Positions 1-7,622 of a stretch of DNA of 29,836 nt are shown here, in pieces. This DNA is from JAEELC01 sp963621965 (GTDB taxonomy: Bacteria > Bacillota_I > Bacilli_A > Acholeplasmatales > Anaeroplasmataceae): positions 1-29,836 of the forward strand of contig CAVFGN010000024.1 in NCBI GenBank assembly GCA_963621965.1, given 5' to 3'. Positions within the stretch are counted from its first letter, which is position 1, and each line of letters starts with the position of its first letter. The translations under genes were made by a program, and so were the position numbers. The notes below the pieces were generated by a model, which saw only the letters and a program-made list of their open reading frames with translations, was not told the origin of the DNA and did no database searches.

Positions 1-10
1 ATAAAAAAAT

Positions 11-48
11 GGCTTACCTACCGAAAAAACGGCAGTAAGTCATTCATT
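11..48 (-). terminator. Intrinsic terminator after the 200-aa gene
   Basis: Read on the minus strand, a G+C-rich imperfect hairpin with a T6 loop is followed by a run of seven T. It lies about 55 bases past the stop of the unrecognised 200-aa gene, which is also transcribed leftwards. The stem carries one bulge and one mismatch. The plus strand also has a T-rich stretch after the hairpin, so it may work in both directions. Confidence 0.75.
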
Positions 49-104
49 TTTTAATCCCTTCAAAAATTGCACATTTTCAGGAATTTAACTTTTCATTCAA
101 CGGC

Positions 105-707
105 TTAAAGATTCATCAAATAGTTGTCGTTATACATTTCTATAAGTAAATAGTAAGGATAAAATTTTGACTTCTTTATTTTTTTAAAACTATTTAGTTC
201 TTCTATTAATATCTTTTGATTAAGTATATATTCAAAAATCTTATAATTAGAAAAATCATCTTTGTAAATCATGTAAACATGATTATTAAAATCAATAATC
301 ATTTTATAACTAAATCCTACGTAAGATAACTTTTTCTCTTTATTTACAATCTTATAATCATTAATATTTTTAGGCTTTTTGATTTTAGAATATTTTTTTG
401 TGATTCTATCATTTCTCATTGCCTCTAAAACATTATCATAAGTTTTTTTGTATTGTATGAAAAAATTAGTATTGTTTAGTCTACCTTCAAAATCAAAAAA
501 CATATAATTTTCTCCCTCGATTTTTCTAGGAATTTTTATTTTATTTTTCAAACTTTCGATGTAACTTGATTCAAATGCTGCATACATTACTTTAGGCATT
601 CTTGATACTACGTAATATATTTTTTGTGTGTTTAAATCTAATACTTTGCATTCAGATATATAGTTAGTACCGATTTTAACAGTTCTTATATCTAATTCTT
701 TAAGCAT
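105..707 (-). CDS. Unrecognised 200-aa protein
   Basis: I do not recognise this protein. It is basic, rich in Lys, Tyr, Asn and Phe, with no signal peptide and no obvious membrane segment, so it is probably cytosolic. The middle part (about residues 60-150) alternates short aromatic strands with Lys-rich stretches; the C-terminal 50 residues look helical and aromatic (IFEYILNQK, YYLLIEMY). No catalytic motif stands out. The start is supported by an AGAGGTGAT ribosome site just upstream. That site sits in the loop of a perfect 9-bp inverted repeat, listed separately. The gene is followed by a terminator and separated from the Dabb gene by 70 bases, so it is probably its own unit. It could be an accessory or phage-derived gene, but nothing shows this directly. 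Confidence 0.7.
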   Translation of the reverse strand: MLKELDIRTVKIGTNYISECKVLDLNTQKIYYVVSRMPKVMYAAFESSYIESLKNKIKIPRKIEGENYMFFDFEGRLNNTNFFIQYKKTYDNVLEAMRNDRITKKYSKIKKPKNINDYKIVNKEKKLSYVGFSYKMIIDFNNHVYMIYKDDFSNYKIFEYILNQKILIEELNSFKKIKKSKFYPYYLLIEMYNDNYLMNL

Positions 708-728
708 ATTATCACCTCTTGATAATAT
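706..728 (-). promoter_or_regulatory. Inverted repeat enclosing SD and start codon
   Basis: The 9-bp arm ATATTATCA and its exact complement TGATAATAT flank a 5-base spacer that holds the SD core AGAGG. The downstream arm contains the first two bases of the ATG. As RNA this is a hairpin presenting the SD in a loop; as DNA it is a palindromic operator-like site. Either could control the 200-aa gene. The repeat is seen; the role is inferred. Confidence 0.45.
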
Positions 729-777
729 ACTAAAACAAAATATTACATAAATAATGTAAATTGATTTAGAAAATTAA

Positions 778-1068
778 TTAAATATCAAAATCTATAACTC
801 GTCTATTTGTAACTATATTTTTACATTTTTCTTTATGTTTTAAATGTAAAGGATCAGATTGAAATAATTCTAAATAATTTAAATTTTCAAATACAACTTT
901 AAATACCAAATCACTCTCTTTTGTTAAATTTTTGCTAAAAGTTATGTCAACAACGCCTGAAATTTCTTTCAACGTTAGAACGGAGTTATGCAAATAATTA
1001 AAGTATTCATTTTTTTCTTCGTTTTTAATATTATTTGAATAATCAAACAAAACAATATGTTCTACCAT
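778..1068 (-). CDS. Dabb-family (stress-responsive A/B barrel) protein
   Basis: This 96-aa protein matches the Dabb pattern: an N-terminal MVEHIVLFDY strand, a helix ending in LKEISGVVDITF, a strand with DLVFKVVFEN, then the LELFQSDPLHLKHKE segment and a final VIDFD strand. Dabb proteins are small dimeric ferredoxin-like alpha+beta barrels; some are enzymes, most have no known substrate. Length is normal for a single-domain member. The start has GAGGA upstream at good spacing. It lies 13 bases after the ROK kinase stop and is the last gene of a GNAT-ROK-Dabb run, so it is probably co-transcribed. Its substrate cannot be read from the sequence. Confidence 0.82.
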   Translation of the reverse strand: MVEHIVLFDYSNNIKNEEKNEYFNYLHNSVLTLKEISGVVDITFSKNLTKESDLVFKVVFENLNYLELFQSDPLHLKHKEKCKNIVTNRRVIDFDI

Positions 1069-1081
1069 TTTAATTCCTCAA

Positions 1082-1942
1082 TTAAACGTAAAGTACCGCA
1101 TAAACTCCAGCGCTACTATTTAAATTTGCCTTCTTAATACGACATGTTTCTTTAAGATTTGGAATAACATTCATTTTATAGTATTTGTAAACCTTATCTA
1201 TAAAAAGGTTAGTAGCATGTGATAAACCGCCGCCAATTCTAAATTCATTAACTGCTAATACTTGATTAATATTTGCAATCAATATTCCAAGGTATCTAGC
1301 AAAATGTTCTACATTTCTAACTGCAACAGAGTCCCCTTTTTCATATAAATCAAATAATTGCTTACTATTTAATTTTGTATGCTTTAAGGCATTATATTCT
1401 CGAGGCATATTTTTAGCAGAACAGTAACATTCGGCGCATCCAAATGAGCCACACCCACATCTTCTAGCAAATGTTCCAAATTCGACTTTCATATGTCCTA
1501 TTTCACCCGCAAAGCCATTTTTATTATATAGAGCATTATCTATAACAATTCCGCCGCCTACTCCTGTACCTAAAGTAATTAAAACTAAATCTTTAGTGTT
1601 AGTTGATCTAGCTTCGGCTAATGCAGCTAAATTTGCATCATTTTCAATTAGGATATTTTTGTTTTCAAGACCATGGGACAGTAATTCATACAAATTAAGC
1701 CCTTTTATATTAGTATTTGGTGCTAATACGACTATATTATTATCGATCACGCCCGGTATACAAACAGTATATTTTTCAATTTCTTTTAGATCATAGTTAT
1801 ATTTAACAACATTAATAATTGAATCAATTATTTCAAAGCTTTCTTTGGGTGTTTTAATCGATGTTTCTAAAATCAAGTTCGAATCTTTAAAAAAACCAAA
1901 TTTTATATTTGTTCCACCTAAATCAATTCCACACTTAATCAT
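1082..1942 (-). CDS. ROK-family sugar kinase
   Basis: A 286-aa ROK (repressor, ORF, kinase) protein of the enzyme type, with no N-terminal helix-turn-helix. Visible motifs: the phosphate-binding DLGGT at residues 7-11, ENDAN with the likely catalytic base D102, the glycine-rich LGTGVGGG at 124-131, EIGH at 147-150 and the zinc-site pattern C162-x-C164-x4-C169 with H150. These define ATP-dependent hexose kinases such as glucokinase, fructokinase or N-acetylmannosamine kinase; the sequence does not settle which. It is slightly short for the family but complete. The start overlaps the stop of the upstream acetyltransferase by four bases (ATGA), implying translational coupling. GNAT plus ROK side by side could mean amino-sugar metabolism, but that is only a guess. 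Confidence 0.9.
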   Translation of the reverse strand: MIKCGIDLGGTNIKFGFFKDSNLILETSIKTPKESFEIIDSIINVVKYNYDLKEIEKYTVCIPGVIDNNIVVLAPNTNIKGLNLYELLSHGLENKNILIENDANLAALAEARSTNTKDLVLITLGTGVGGGIVIDNALYNKNGFAGEIGHMKVEFGTFARRCGCGSFGCAECYCSAKNMPREYNALKHTKLNSKQLFDLYEKGDSVAVRNVEHFARYLGILIANINQVLAVNEFRIGGGLSHATNLFIDKVYKYYKMNVIPNLKETCRIKKANLNSSAGVYAVLYV

Positions 1943-2394
1943 ATTTTTTCTTCCATTGTTGTTTCAAGTGGTTTTAAACCACATTTTAAATAGAAATTAT
2001 ATGCACTTTCGTTAAAATTCCAAACATTTAGCGTAACACGATCACAACCAATGCCTTTTGCATATTCTTTCACATATTCATATAATTTTTTACCTACTCC
2101 TAAGCCTCTTTGTGAAGAGTCTACACAAAAATCATCAATAAAAAATGTTTTATGAAAAATCAAATGATTAGTTTTTGTTTCTTGGATAACCCCGAATATA
2201 TAACCATATACATCATCATTATCATTTGTATAAACGAATATAGGCTCCTTATTTATCTTTTCTTCTAATTCATCATTACTATATTTAGTAACAACTTTAA
2301 ATATGTCAGGTCTTGCATTTGCGTGTATTAGATTAACCTGTGCCAATAGATCTAATATTTTATTAATATCTTTTTTGCATGCTTTTCTAATCAT
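1939..2394 (-). CDS. GNAT-family N-acetyltransferase
   Basis: Acetyl-CoA-dependent acyltransferase of the GNAT fold. It has an N-terminal IRKACKKDINKILDLL helix region, the beta4 strand FFIDDFCVDSSQRGLGVGKKLYEYV holding the acetyl-CoA pyrophosphate loop (R/Q-x-x-G-x-G/A: QRGLGVG), and the C-terminal LNVWNFNESAYNFYLKCGL typical of the family. I start it at the ATG at 2394, giving 151 residues, because AAAGGAG lies just upstream. The in-frame ATG 13 codons earlier has no comparable site and would place that SD inside the gene. It is the first gene of the GNAT-ROK-Dabb unit. A TATAAT-like box lies near 2417-2422 without a clear -35. The substrate is unknown. Confidence 0.88.
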   Translation of the reverse strand: MIRKACKKDINKILDLLAQVNLIHANARPDIFKVVTKYSNDELEEKINKEPIFVYTNDNDDVYGYIFGVIQETKTNHLIFHKTFFIDDFCVDSSQRGLGVGKKLYEYVKEYAKGIGCDRVTLNVWNFNESAYNFYLKCGLKPLETTMEEKI

Positions 2395-2488
2395 AAATAA
2401 CTCCTTTAGTGTATTTATTATATAACAAATCAAGAAAAATACCCATATAATAATTATTGAATTTAATCTATTTTAGACTTTATATTAT

Positions 2489-2524
2489 TAAAAAAACTAT
2501 CTAATTTTCACGTAATTAGATAGT
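2489..2524 (-). terminator. Intrinsic terminator of guaB-guaA
   Basis: On the minus strand a perfect 10-bp stem (ACTATCTAAT paired with ATTAGATAGT) with a 9-base loop is followed by a T7 run, starting 26 bases after the guaA stop. It closes the guanine operon. Confidence 0.92.
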
Positions 2525-2549
2525 CGTTTTAATACTAAATATATAAAGT

Positions 2550-4079
2550 TTATTCAAACTCGATTGTTGCAGGTGGTTTACTTGTACAATCTAAAAGTAC
2601 TCTATTAACACCATTAACTTCGTTCACAATTCGTGTTGATATTTTAGCAAGAATATCATATGGAATACGGGCAAAGTCTGCAGTCATACCATCAATTGAT
2701 GTAACAGCTCTTATTGCAATTGCATACGAATATGTTCTCTCGTCTCCCATTACACCAACACTTCTCATGTTAGTTAGAGCAGTGAAATATTGCCAAATGT
2801 CTTTTTCTAGATGGTTAGCAGCAATCTCTTCTCTTAAAATTGCGTCGCTATCTTGAACAATTCTAATTTTATCTTCGGTAATCGATCCGATAATTCTTAT
2901 TGCTAAACCAGGGCCCGGGAATGGTTGTCTCCATACAATTTCGTAAGGTAAACCTAGTTCAAGGCCTAAAGCTCTTACTTCATCTTTAAATAAAATGTTA
3001 AGTGGTTCAATTAGTTTGAACTTCATATCTTTAGGTAAGCCGCCAACATTATGATGGGCCTTAATTCTTTGTGCTGTACCTGTACCTGATTCAATTACAT
3101 CTGTGTATAAAGTTCCTTGAGCTAAATAATCAAACTCTCCTAATTTTTTTGATTCTTCATCAAAACAATAGATAAATTCATTACCTATGATTTTTCTCTT
3201 AGCTTCTGGCTCTTCTACATCTTTTAACTTAGTTAAGAATCTATCTTTTGCGTTAATTCTAACAACGTTCATATCAAATGGTTTTAAAGATTCCATAACT
3301 AAATCGCCTTCGTTTTTACGAAGTAAACCATGATCGATGAACATACAAGTTAATTGTTTACCGATAGCTTTTGAAAGTAATACAGCAACTACAGTCGAAT
3401 CTACTCCCCCTGATAAACCGCATAGAACCTTCTTATTTCCTACTTCTTTACGAATTTTTTCAATTTGTAAATCTATATAATTAGCCATTGACCAATTATC
3501 ATTAGCTTTACATACTTTAAACACGAAGTTTTTAATAATGTCTAAACCATAAACACTATTTCTAACTTCAGGATGAAATTGTACGGCATAAATATTTTTT
3601 TCTGTGTTTTGAATACTAGCAACCAATCCAGCTTCACTTTTGGCTACAAGACTAAATCCTTTTGGTAATACCTCAACATGGTCGCCATGACTCATCCAAA
3701 CATCTTGTTTTAAAGGTAATGAATCAAATAAAACAGACTTTTCTACAACTTCAATAGTATTTAAGCCATATTCTCTTACAGAACCACGAGTGATTTTTCC
3801 GCCAAATTTCTTAGAGATTAATTGCATTCCATAACAAATTCCAAGGACTGGAATTCCTAAATTAAAAATTTCATCGTCTACATCAAATGCATCTGCGTCA
3901 TACACAGATTTTGGTCCACCTGAAAAAACGATACCTTTTACATTTTCCATTTTAGCAATTTCGCTAGCCTTAATTGTATGAGGTAATAATTCAGAATAAA
4001 CATGCATATCTCTGATTCTACGTGCAATTAATTGGTTATACTGAGAACCAAAATCTAAAACAATAATCTTATCAAACAT
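2550..4079 (-). CDS. guaA: GMP synthase (glutamine-hydrolysing)
   Basis: Converts XMP to GMP using ATP and glutamine-derived ammonia, the last step of de novo GMP synthesis, in the cytosol. The N-terminal class I glutamine amidotransferase domain (about residues 1-190) has the nucleophile in GICYGMQ (C82) and the H169/E171 pair in FHPEV. The ATP-pyrophosphatase domain follows with the P-loop SGGVDS at 223-228. The C-terminal dimerisation domain ends in TSKPPATIEFE, close to the canonical KPPGTIEWE. At 509 aa it is full length. The start is two bases beyond the guaB stop, with AGGA in the guaB end, so the two are one operon, controlled by the guanine riboswitch ahead of guaB and ended by a strong terminator. 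Confidence 0.98.
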   Translation of the reverse strand: MFDKIIVLDFGSQYNQLIARRIRDMHVYSELLPHTIKASEIAKMENVKGIVFSGGPKSVYDADAFDVDDEIFNLGIPVLGICYGMQLISKKFGGKITRGSVREYGLNTIEVVEKSVLFDSLPLKQDVWMSHGDHVEVLPKGFSLVAKSEAGLVASIQNTEKNIYAVQFHPEVRNSVYGLDIIKNFVFKVCKANDNWSMANYIDLQIEKIRKEVGNKKVLCGLSGGVDSTVVAVLLSKAIGKQLTCMFIDHGLLRKNEGDLVMESLKPFDMNVVRINAKDRFLTKLKDVEEPEAKRKIIGNEFIYCFDEESKKLGEFDYLAQGTLYTDVIESGTGTAQRIKAHHNVGGLPKDMKFKLIEPLNILFKDEVRALGLELGLPYEIVWRQPFPGPGLAIRIIGSITEDKIRIVQDSDAILREEIAANHLEKDIWQYFTALTNMRSVGVMGDERTYSYAIAIRAVTSIDGMTADFARIPYDILAKISTRIVNEVNGVNRVLLDCTSKPPATIEFE

Positions 4080-4081
4080 AA

Positions 4082-5548
4082 TTAATCCTTAAAATAGTTA
4101 GGTGCTTCTACAGTAATATCTACATCATGTGGATGGCTTTCTTTTAAGCCGGATGCTGTAATACGAATAAATTTAGCATTTTCTTTTAAAGTTGGAATAT
4201 TTTGACATCCGCAATATCCCATACCACTTCTAATACCACCACAAAGTTGGTAAATTGTATCGCTCAATGCGCCCTTAAATGGAACACGTCCCTCAATTCC
4301 TTCTGGTACTAGTTTCTTAGCTTGCGTATTTTTATTTTGGAAGTATCTGTCAGCACTACCTCTCTTCATAGCTGCAAGAGATCCCATACCTACATATACC
4401 TTAAATTTTCTACCAGAATATATTACTTCATCTCCAGGAGCTTCAGAACATCCTGCAAGCATAGAGCCAAGCATAACGCAGTCTCCACCTGCAGCTAATG
4501 CTTTAACGATATCTCCTGATTGTTTAATACCGCCATCCGCAATAACACAAACACCACGTGTTTTGCAATATTCATAAACATCGCCTACAGCAGTGATTTG
4601 AGGTACACCTACACCTGCAATGATACGTGTTGTACAAATTGAACCAGGTCCAATACCAACTTTAACGCAGTTTACTCCAACGTCAATTAAGTGCTTAGCC
4701 GCTTCAGCAGTAACAATATTACCTGCCACAAGATCTAGGTCAGGAAATTCTTTTCTTATTTCTTTAACAATGTTTAATACATTTTTAGAATCACCGTGAG
4801 CTGAATCTACTGTGATAATATCAACACCAACGTTAACTAATGCTCTAACTCTATCAAGTGTATCAGGGCCTACACCAACAGCTGCGCCACAGCGAAGTCT
4901 TCCACGAGAGTCTTTGCAAGCATTAGGGAAGTTCTTAGCATTATCAATATCTTTACTAGTAAGTAAACCAATTAAGTGATTCTTTTCATCAACAATTGGT
5001 AATTTTTCGATTCTATTTTCCCAAAGAATTTCTTTTGCTTCATCAAGTGTTGTACCTTGAGGAGCTGTAATTAATGGCATTTTTGTCATAACTTTTGAGA
5101 TTGGAGTATCATCAAGTTTTAAATATTTCATATCTCTGTTTGTGATAATACCTTGAAGTACGTTATTATCATCAACGACAGGAAGACCTGAAATTCTATA
5201 ATTTTCCATAATCTCTGCTGCTTCTTTAACAGTGTGTTCACCTTTTAATACGATTGGATTTGTAATCATGCCTGATTCATTTTTCTTAACTAAATCAACC
5301 TCATGAGCTTGTTCTTCAATAGACATGTTTTTGTGAATGAAACCAAGTCCACCTTCACGAGCTAGTGCTATAGCCATTTTTGATTCAGTAACTGTATCCA
5401 TAGCGGCTGAAACAACAGGAATATTTAATACAATATTTTTAGTTAGGTGAGTTTTAATATCAATTTGCATACCTACAACCTCACTATATTGTGGTACTAA
5501 TAAGACATCATCATAAGTTAATCCTTGTCTTACTTCATCAAATTTCAT
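4082..5548 (-). CDS. guaB: IMP dehydrogenase
   Basis: NAD-dependent oxidation of IMP to XMP, the committed step to guanine nucleotides. It is 488 aa, full length. The TIM barrel is split by two CBS domains (about 97-145 and 155-205) that bind purine nucleotides. The catalytic loop reads GPGSICTTRI with C305, preceded by the IMP-site DSAHGDS and followed by GVGVPQITA; ADGGIKQSGD binds phosphate. The flap has the usual Arg-Tyr pair region (SADRYFQ). The ATG has AGGAAAGG upstream. Its long leader holds a promoter, a guanine riboswitch, a small leader ORF and a terminator, so expression should fall when guanine is plentiful. guaA follows immediately. Confidence 0.98.
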   Translation of the reverse strand: MKFDEVRQGLTYDDVLLVPQYSEVVGMQIDIKTHLTKNIVLNIPVVSAAMDTVTESKMAIALAREGGLGFIHKNMSIEEQAHEVDLVKKNESGMITNPIVLKGEHTVKEAAEIMENYRISGLPVVDDNNVLQGIITNRDMKYLKLDDTPISKVMTKMPLITAPQGTTLDEAKEILWENRIEKLPIVDEKNHLIGLLTSKDIDNAKNFPNACKDSRGRLRCGAAVGVGPDTLDRVRALVNVGVDIITVDSAHGDSKNVLNIVKEIRKEFPDLDLVAGNIVTAEAAKHLIDVGVNCVKVGIGPGSICTTRIIAGVGVPQITAVGDVYEYCKTRGVCVIADGGIKQSGDIVKALAAGGDCVMLGSMLAGCSEAPGDEVIYSGRKFKVYVGMGSLAAMKRGSADRYFQNKNTQAKKLVPEGIEGRVPFKGALSDTIYQLCGGIRSGMGYCGCQNIPTLKENAKFIRITASGLKESHPHDVDITVEAPNYFKD

Positions 5549-5578
5549 AATTTTGTTTCCTTTCCTCTTGTATTAGAC

Positions 5579-5611
5579 AAAAAAACAACATTAAAAATAA
5601 TTCTAATGTTG
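5579..5611 (-). terminator. Riboswitch-controlled terminator before guaB
   Basis: On the minus strand CAACATTA pairs perfectly with TAATGTTG around a 10-base loop and is followed by T7. It lies between the guanine aptamer and guaB. Its 5' arm contains the stop codon of the leader peptide. The piece AACAT could alternatively pair with ATGTT in the P1 3' strand of the aptamer, the usual antiterminator logic, though only five pairs are visible. Confidence 0.85.
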
Positions 5612-5641
5612 CGCCTCTAAGTTAAATTTTGTCTTTTTCAT
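5603..5641 (-). CDS. Probable 12-aa leader peptide (uORF) of guaB
   Basis: A tiny ORF encoding MKKTKFNLEAQH lies between the guanine aptamer and the terminator. It has one of the strongest ribosome sites in the window: GGAGG six bases ahead of ATG. Its TAG stop is in the 5' arm of the terminator, so a ribosome finishing it would cover that arm. The SD is itself inside a 9-bp hairpin (5649-5672) whose first two bases overlap the end of P1. It could be an attenuation peptide, a decayed fragment, or chance. Codon use (AAA AAG ACA AAA) is like real N-termini here. Confidence 0.5.
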   Translation of the reverse strand: MKKTKFNLEAQH

Positions 5642-5670
5642 AGCTAACCTCCATACTTTAATAGTAATGG

Positions 5671-5747
5671 AGTAAACATGTAGTCTTGAAATTACGGTTT
5701 CAAGGTAGAGACTCGCTTACCAATTAAAGCTATTATACAAGTTTACT
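5671..5747 (-). promoter_or_regulatory. Guanine riboswitch aptamer (purine class)
   Basis: The RNA folds as the purine aptamer. P1 is AGTAAACTTGTA with TACATGTTTACT (one mismatch). J1/2 is TAAT. P2 closes a loop ending in TTGG. J2/3 reads GTCTCTACC, keeping the ligand-contacting U47 and U51 (xpt numbering). P3 is CTTGAAA with TTTCAAG around the conserved CCGTAA loop, whose CC can kiss the GG of L2. J3/1 is GACTA, so the specificity base 74 is C, predicting guanine rather than adenine. P2 is one base shorter on its 5' side than xpt. It precedes guaB-guaA and a terminator, the expected place for feedback repression. Confidence 0.93.
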
Positions 5748-5749
5748 AT

Positions 5750-5777
5750 ATTATAATTTATTTAAATTTAATTTCAA
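5750..5777 (-). promoter_or_regulatory. Sigma-A promoter for guaB-guaA
   Basis: TTGAAA and a perfect TATAAT are separated by 16 bases on the minus strand. Transcription would start within a few bases of the aptamer P1 5' strand, which fits a riboswitch at the very 5' end of the mRNA. Confidence 0.8.
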
Positions 5778-5811
5778 TACTAGTTTTTGTTTTTTTAGAA
5801 TCCTTTGTTAT

Positions 5812-6030
5812 GAAAATGTTTTCATTCTCAGACCAACTGATAAGACACATAGACTACAAACGTTGTTTGCAAAAGATAGTTACCGTTTATTGATTTAAAC
5901 TCACTACAAACTACAAACTAAATTTTAAAAAAACTTTTAATTATCAAAGTAGATATTAATAAATATTAATAAAATTACTTGTTTATAAATTTATAATCTA
6001 TTATTTTATGAGTTATCTATTTAACTTGAT
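5812..6030 (-). ncRNA. Candidate omega-RNA / right end of the TnpB element
   Basis: This stretch of about 200 bases follows the tnpB stop and has no coding frame. In IS200/IS605-type elements the tnpB 3' end and the right end are transcribed as the guide (omega) RNA. Visible structure supports this: three GTTTGTAGT copies (within about 5858-5921), a CAAAC-AAC-GTTTG hairpin, and a terminal ATGAAA/TTTCAT hairpin near 5812-5825 that would mark the element end. I cannot fix the boundary or fold it fully; the guide would be read from bases just below the end. Confidence 0.4.
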
Positions 6031-7420
6031 ATCTCATTGGTGTGCCAACTCCTATAAGTCTTATTGATTCAATAACCGAATCAGAACAGACTCTACTTTT
6101 CTTTAAAATATTTAATGCACCATTAACATCTGCATTTACATAGGTTTTATTCTTTGTTTCATATAGTCCTCTTTTAATTCTTTTACCACTAAATTCCGTT
6201 TTTTTACGATATTTTGGGATTTCATCGCTATCAAAAAAAGAGGCAACTGAAGTATAAGATTCTTCTTGTACAACAAACTTAATTGAATTTAGTTTACATA
6301 GAAACTCTAATCTTTCATAGATTTTACCGAAAGGTATAAACAAAAATTTTTGATTAAATATCTTATTTGATTTATTAAATTCGTTTTTAATTCCTTTTGA
6401 CTGAAATGTTTTTGAGTATCCAAGTACTATTGTTCCTACATTATATTCAAGAGCTTTTTGTATAATCAAATTTGTAGCTTTATAAATATAATCTTTTATT
6501 TTATTATTTCTTTTAACATTTGTGTGGACCATTTTCTTAGTTACATACATTTTATAATCATCAGTTTCTTTAAGTTCGGCCTTGTTACACTTTACAAATT
6601 TAGCTTCTTTTGTATTTTCAACATAAACTTTCTTTAATATATATTGATTATTAGCTTTAAGATAGGACATATGCTTATTATAAAATTGGTTAATTGATTT
6701 TAACTTTTTACCATCTACAATGAATGACTTATAATTTGTAGTAACACAGGTAGCAAGATTATTAACTCCTAAGTCAATTGCCATTACATTTATCTTTAAA
6801 TTTTCATCGTTTTTTAATTCACTTTCGTATGCGTAACATATTTTAAAATATCTTGCGCCATACATTGGTTTAATCGTAACAAGTTTAATTTCCTTTTCTT
6901 TTAAATTGTTTGGCAAGTCAAAAATAATCTTGTCTCTAAAGTGAAAACTAAAATCTTTGTCATGTATTCCTAGTTTATGCAACTCAAGTTCATTTTCCTT
7001 AATTGTAGATAACATTTGTATAAATTCATTTTTTAAAGGTACTTCAATACTTCCATTTTTTATTTCAGGTCTAAATACGATGGAAAAATATTTATTTTTG
7101 ATCGTTCCCGGCTTATTTATAGCACGAGAATTTAATACATACTTTTTTCTATATAGCAATTTATAATATAAATCGATTGTGAAATGAGCTTTATAACAAA
7201 CTTGATTCAAAATGTTCGAATCTAAATATTTTAACTCTTCTTTTCCTTGAAGTTTTTTTATATTTTCACTTTTATTTAAATATTTTTTAGTTTTTATAGA
7301 TTCATATATATTTTCAAGTGATTCGTTGTAGACTTTTGACGTATAACTAGCTAAGACTCTTAAAATACTAAATATAAATGAATCTTTTTTTAAATTTTGT
7401 GAATAGGTTCTATATATCAT
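6017..7420 (-). CDS. tnpB: TnpB-type RNA-guided nuclease, zinc-ribbon-less
   Basis: A 467-aa TnpB/OrfB protein. TnpB is known to be an omega-RNA-guided DNA nuclease that helps IS200/IS605 elements persist. The RuvC triad is intact: D216 in MAIDLGVNN, E386/E387 in VQEESYTS and D431 in VNADVNGALNIL. The usual four-cysteine zinc ribbon between motifs II and III is absent: residues 388-430 (ASFFDSDEIP, FSGKRIKRGLY) contain no Cys. This resembles the known TnpB subgroup with a SKASFLD/GKRIKRGL pattern, so it is probably ancestral and not damage. The N-terminal half is helical and basic. Start: ATG at 7420 with AGGAGG six bases upstream. The C-terminus GVGTPMRYQVK matches a decayed copy near 14590. 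Confidence 0.9.
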   Translation of the reverse strand: MIYRTYSQNLKKDSFIFSILRVLASYTSKVYNESLENIYESIKTKKYLNKSENIKKLQGKEELKYLDSNILNQVCYKAHFTIDLYYKLLYRKKYVLNSRAINKPGTIKNKYFSIVFRPEIKNGSIEVPLKNEFIQMLSTIKENELELHKLGIHDKDFSFHFRDKIIFDLPNNLKEKEIKLVTIKPMYGARYFKICYAYESELKNDENLKINVMAIDLGVNNLATCVTTNYKSFIVDGKKLKSINQFYNKHMSYLKANNQYILKKVYVENTKEAKFVKCNKAELKETDDYKMYVTKKMVHTNVKRNNKIKDYIYKATNLIIQKALEYNVGTIVLGYSKTFQSKGIKNEFNKSNKIFNQKFLFIPFGKIYERLEFLCKLNSIKFVVQEESYTSVASFFDSDEIPKYRKKTEFSGKRIKRGLYETKNKTYVNADVNGALNILKKSRVCSDSVIESIRLIGVGTPMRYQVK

Positions 7421-7430
7421 TTTTTACCTC

Positions 7431-7444
7431 CTACTAAATAGTAG
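7431..7444 (-). repeat. Perfect palindrome at the tnpB ribosome site
   Basis: CTACTA-TT-TAGTAG lies directly upstream of, and touches, the AGGAGG of tnpB. It may be a left-end subterminal hairpin of the element or may limit tnpB translation. The palindrome is seen; the role is inferred. Confidence 0.4.
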
Positions 7445-7581
7445 AAAGCATATATTAATATTTCTTAATTTATTTTTATTTTTATAAATTTAACCACATT
7501 AACAATTTATGAGTCATAAAAAGAAACGAATGTGTATTCTCATAATATAATTTTATTAAATATGTTTTATCAACTTTTCAT

Positions 7582-7610
7582 AAAAAAAGCCTAGCATAAA
7601 TGCTAGACTT
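7582..7610 (-). terminator. Terminator of tRNA-Lys
   Basis: A 10-bp stem (AAGTCTAGCA with TGCTAGGCTT, one G-U pair) and a TTTA loop, followed by T5-T7, lie 13 bases after the tRNA 3' end on the minus strand. Confidence 0.92.
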
Positions 7611-7622
7611 GAGTTTTTAAGA

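Larger units (their letters stand above)
5812..7560 (-). mobile_element. TnpB-only IS200/IS605-family element (approximate ends)
   Basis: A single tnpB gene flanked by non-coding, hairpin-bearing DNA, with no tnpA in the window. It sits between the guaB promoter and tRNA-Lys. The right end is placed at the terminal hairpin near 5812; the left end lies somewhere between tnpB and the tRNA terminator and is not resolved. A decayed relative of its right part occurs at 14507-14700. Without tnpA it would depend on a partner elsewhere in the genome. Confidence 0.55.

Noticed and set aside
1939..1942. Mycoplasma-type code (TGA as Trp)
   Set aside because: TGA ends the GNAT and the 238-aa genes in tight coupled overlaps, and Trp is encoded by TGG throughout.
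2395..2433. Upstream extension of the GNAT gene (13 more codons)
   Set aside because: The AAAGGAG ribosome site lies inside the extension and fits the ATG at 2394.
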